A stretch of DNA of 64,000 bases from the NCBI RefSeq assembly GCF_002104515.1, contig NZ_NBOE01000005.1, positions 1 to 64,000 of the forward strand. Reading direction: 5' to 3'. This DNA is from Colwellia polaris. GTDB lineage: Bacteria > Pseudomonadota > Gammaproteobacteria > Enterobacterales > Alteromonadaceae. The notes beneath the pieces were generated by a model. That model ran no database searches, had not been told where the DNA came from, and saw nothing but the letters and a program-made list of their open reading frames with translations. The position numbers and the translations under genes were made by a program. This document shows, in pieces, positions 63,411 through 64,000 of the stretch (within the stretch, counting starts at the first letter, position 1; the number at the start of each line of letters is the position of its first letter).

Positions 63411-63746
63411 ATGTCAAACCCTGCATGCCCAAATTGCCAGTCTAAATACGTATACCAAGATCAACAGTTATTCATATGTCCAGAATGCGACTTCGAGTGG
63501 AACCCCCAAGAAGTTGAGCAAGATGCTGTAATTAAAGTGAAAGATGCTAATGGTGCATTACTTGCTGATGGTGACAAGGTAACAGTGGTTAAAGACTTAA
63601 AAATTAAAGGTAGCTCTCAAGTTATTAAAATTGGCACTAAGGCTCAAATTAGGCGAGTGCTTAATAAAAAAGATCATGAGCTTGACTGTAAGGTTGCTGG
63701 TGTTGGCGAGATGATGGTAACAGCTAAGTTTGTAAAAAAAGCCTAA
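63411..63746 (+). CDS. yjdM: YjdM/PhnA family zinc-ribbon protein
   Basis: This 111-residue protein has an N-terminal zinc ribbon (CPNCQSKYVYQDQQLFICPEC) and the family core VKDANGALLADGDKV and KDLKIKGSSQVIKIGTK, almost as in E. coli YjdM. The family was named for phosphonate utilisation, but that role is doubtful and the function is open. It lies 155 bases after the SEC-C gene on the same strand. The remaining 254 bases to the window end show no gene. Confidence 0.95.
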   Translation: MSNPACPNCQSKYVYQDQQLFICPECDFEWNPQEVEQDAVIKVKDANGALLADGDKVTVVKDLKIKGSSQVIKIGTKAQIRRVLNKKDHELDCKVAGVGEMMVTAKFVKKA

Positions 63747-64000
63747 CTGAAAATATCTATCATCATGTATTTACTTTATAACATTTGTGAAGCTAAAACT
63801 GATATTGAGACTGCATCTTCCTGTTCGTAATTTAGTTTATGTAAGAACTGCAGCAAATTAACAAAATTACCAAGACTCTCGTTCCAAATTGAAATTAATG
63901 AACCCTACGCAAACTTTAGATGAGTATCATAAAATAATTTTTTGTTACGTCACAAATGGTACTGTTTTTTTTGTACAGTTCTGTGCGATTTCCTGCTTTC

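Overview
The window reads as chromosomal DNA of a marine gammaproteobacterium of the Alteromonadales, most likely Colwelliaceae (Colwellia/Thalassotalea type). The grounds are AT-rich sequence, the protein flavour of yejKLM, pyrC, umuDC, radD and yjdM, many TTG/GTG starts, and short dispersed inverted-repeat elements. This is a family-level guess from protein recognition, not a database result.

Layout. 1-1.7 kb is an accessory patch: a truncated ORF end, a 97-bp tandem repeat, a frameshifted orphan ORF, a small membrane protein and gene debris. 1.74-3.4 kb is a LexA-boxed umuDC operon, followed by tRNA-Pro(GGG). 3.8-11 kb is housekeeping: yejM, yejL and divergent yejK; then pyrC, a double T-fold pterin-synthase-like protein, an M23 peptidase, a solute-binding protein and a cupin.

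11-36 kb is the most notable block. A LysR regulator stands divergent to a TonB-dependent receptor. A 17-gene same-strand run (15.4-35.4 kb) follows: histidine phosphatase, three SDRs, an Old Yellow Enzyme, two acyl-CoA dehydrogenases, an ACAD10/11-type kinase, MaoC hydratase, thiolase, acyl-CoA ligase, CurA-like reductase, a molybdopterin oxidoreductase, a DUF1295 membrane protein, a MoxR/VWA pair and a haloalkane dehalogenase. A convergent crotonase closes the block. Together these encode uptake, CoA activation, 4-hydroxyacyl and (R)-3-hydroxyacyl beta-oxidation and accessory reductions of a still unknown lipid-like, perhaps branched, cyclic or halogenated, substrate. A near-identical 27-bp motif lies upstream of the receptor, the first gene of the run and a distant acyl-CoA dehydrogenase (41.96 kb), which suggests one regulon.

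36.8-50.9 kb holds a degenerate receiver/hemerythrin protein, a BASS symporter, an epoxide-hydrolase-like protein with a nitroreductase, the third acyl-CoA dehydrogenase, a RES/Xre toxin-antitoxin pair, an orphan FetB-like permease, a HupE-anchor-SulP cluster and a MATE exporter. tRNA-Ser(TGA) at 51.15 kb is followed by decayed copies of its own 3' end, an orphan Sel1-like protein, a small membrane protein and further copies of the repeat motif seen at the left edge. 53.4-63.7 kb carries a choice-of-anchor I lipoprotein behind a Pho-box-like site, radD, an octaheme cytochrome with TPRs, a PQQ-type sugar dehydrogenase, a DUF1186/SEC-C protein and yjdM.

No phage, CRISPR array, rRNA or complete insertion sequence was seen.
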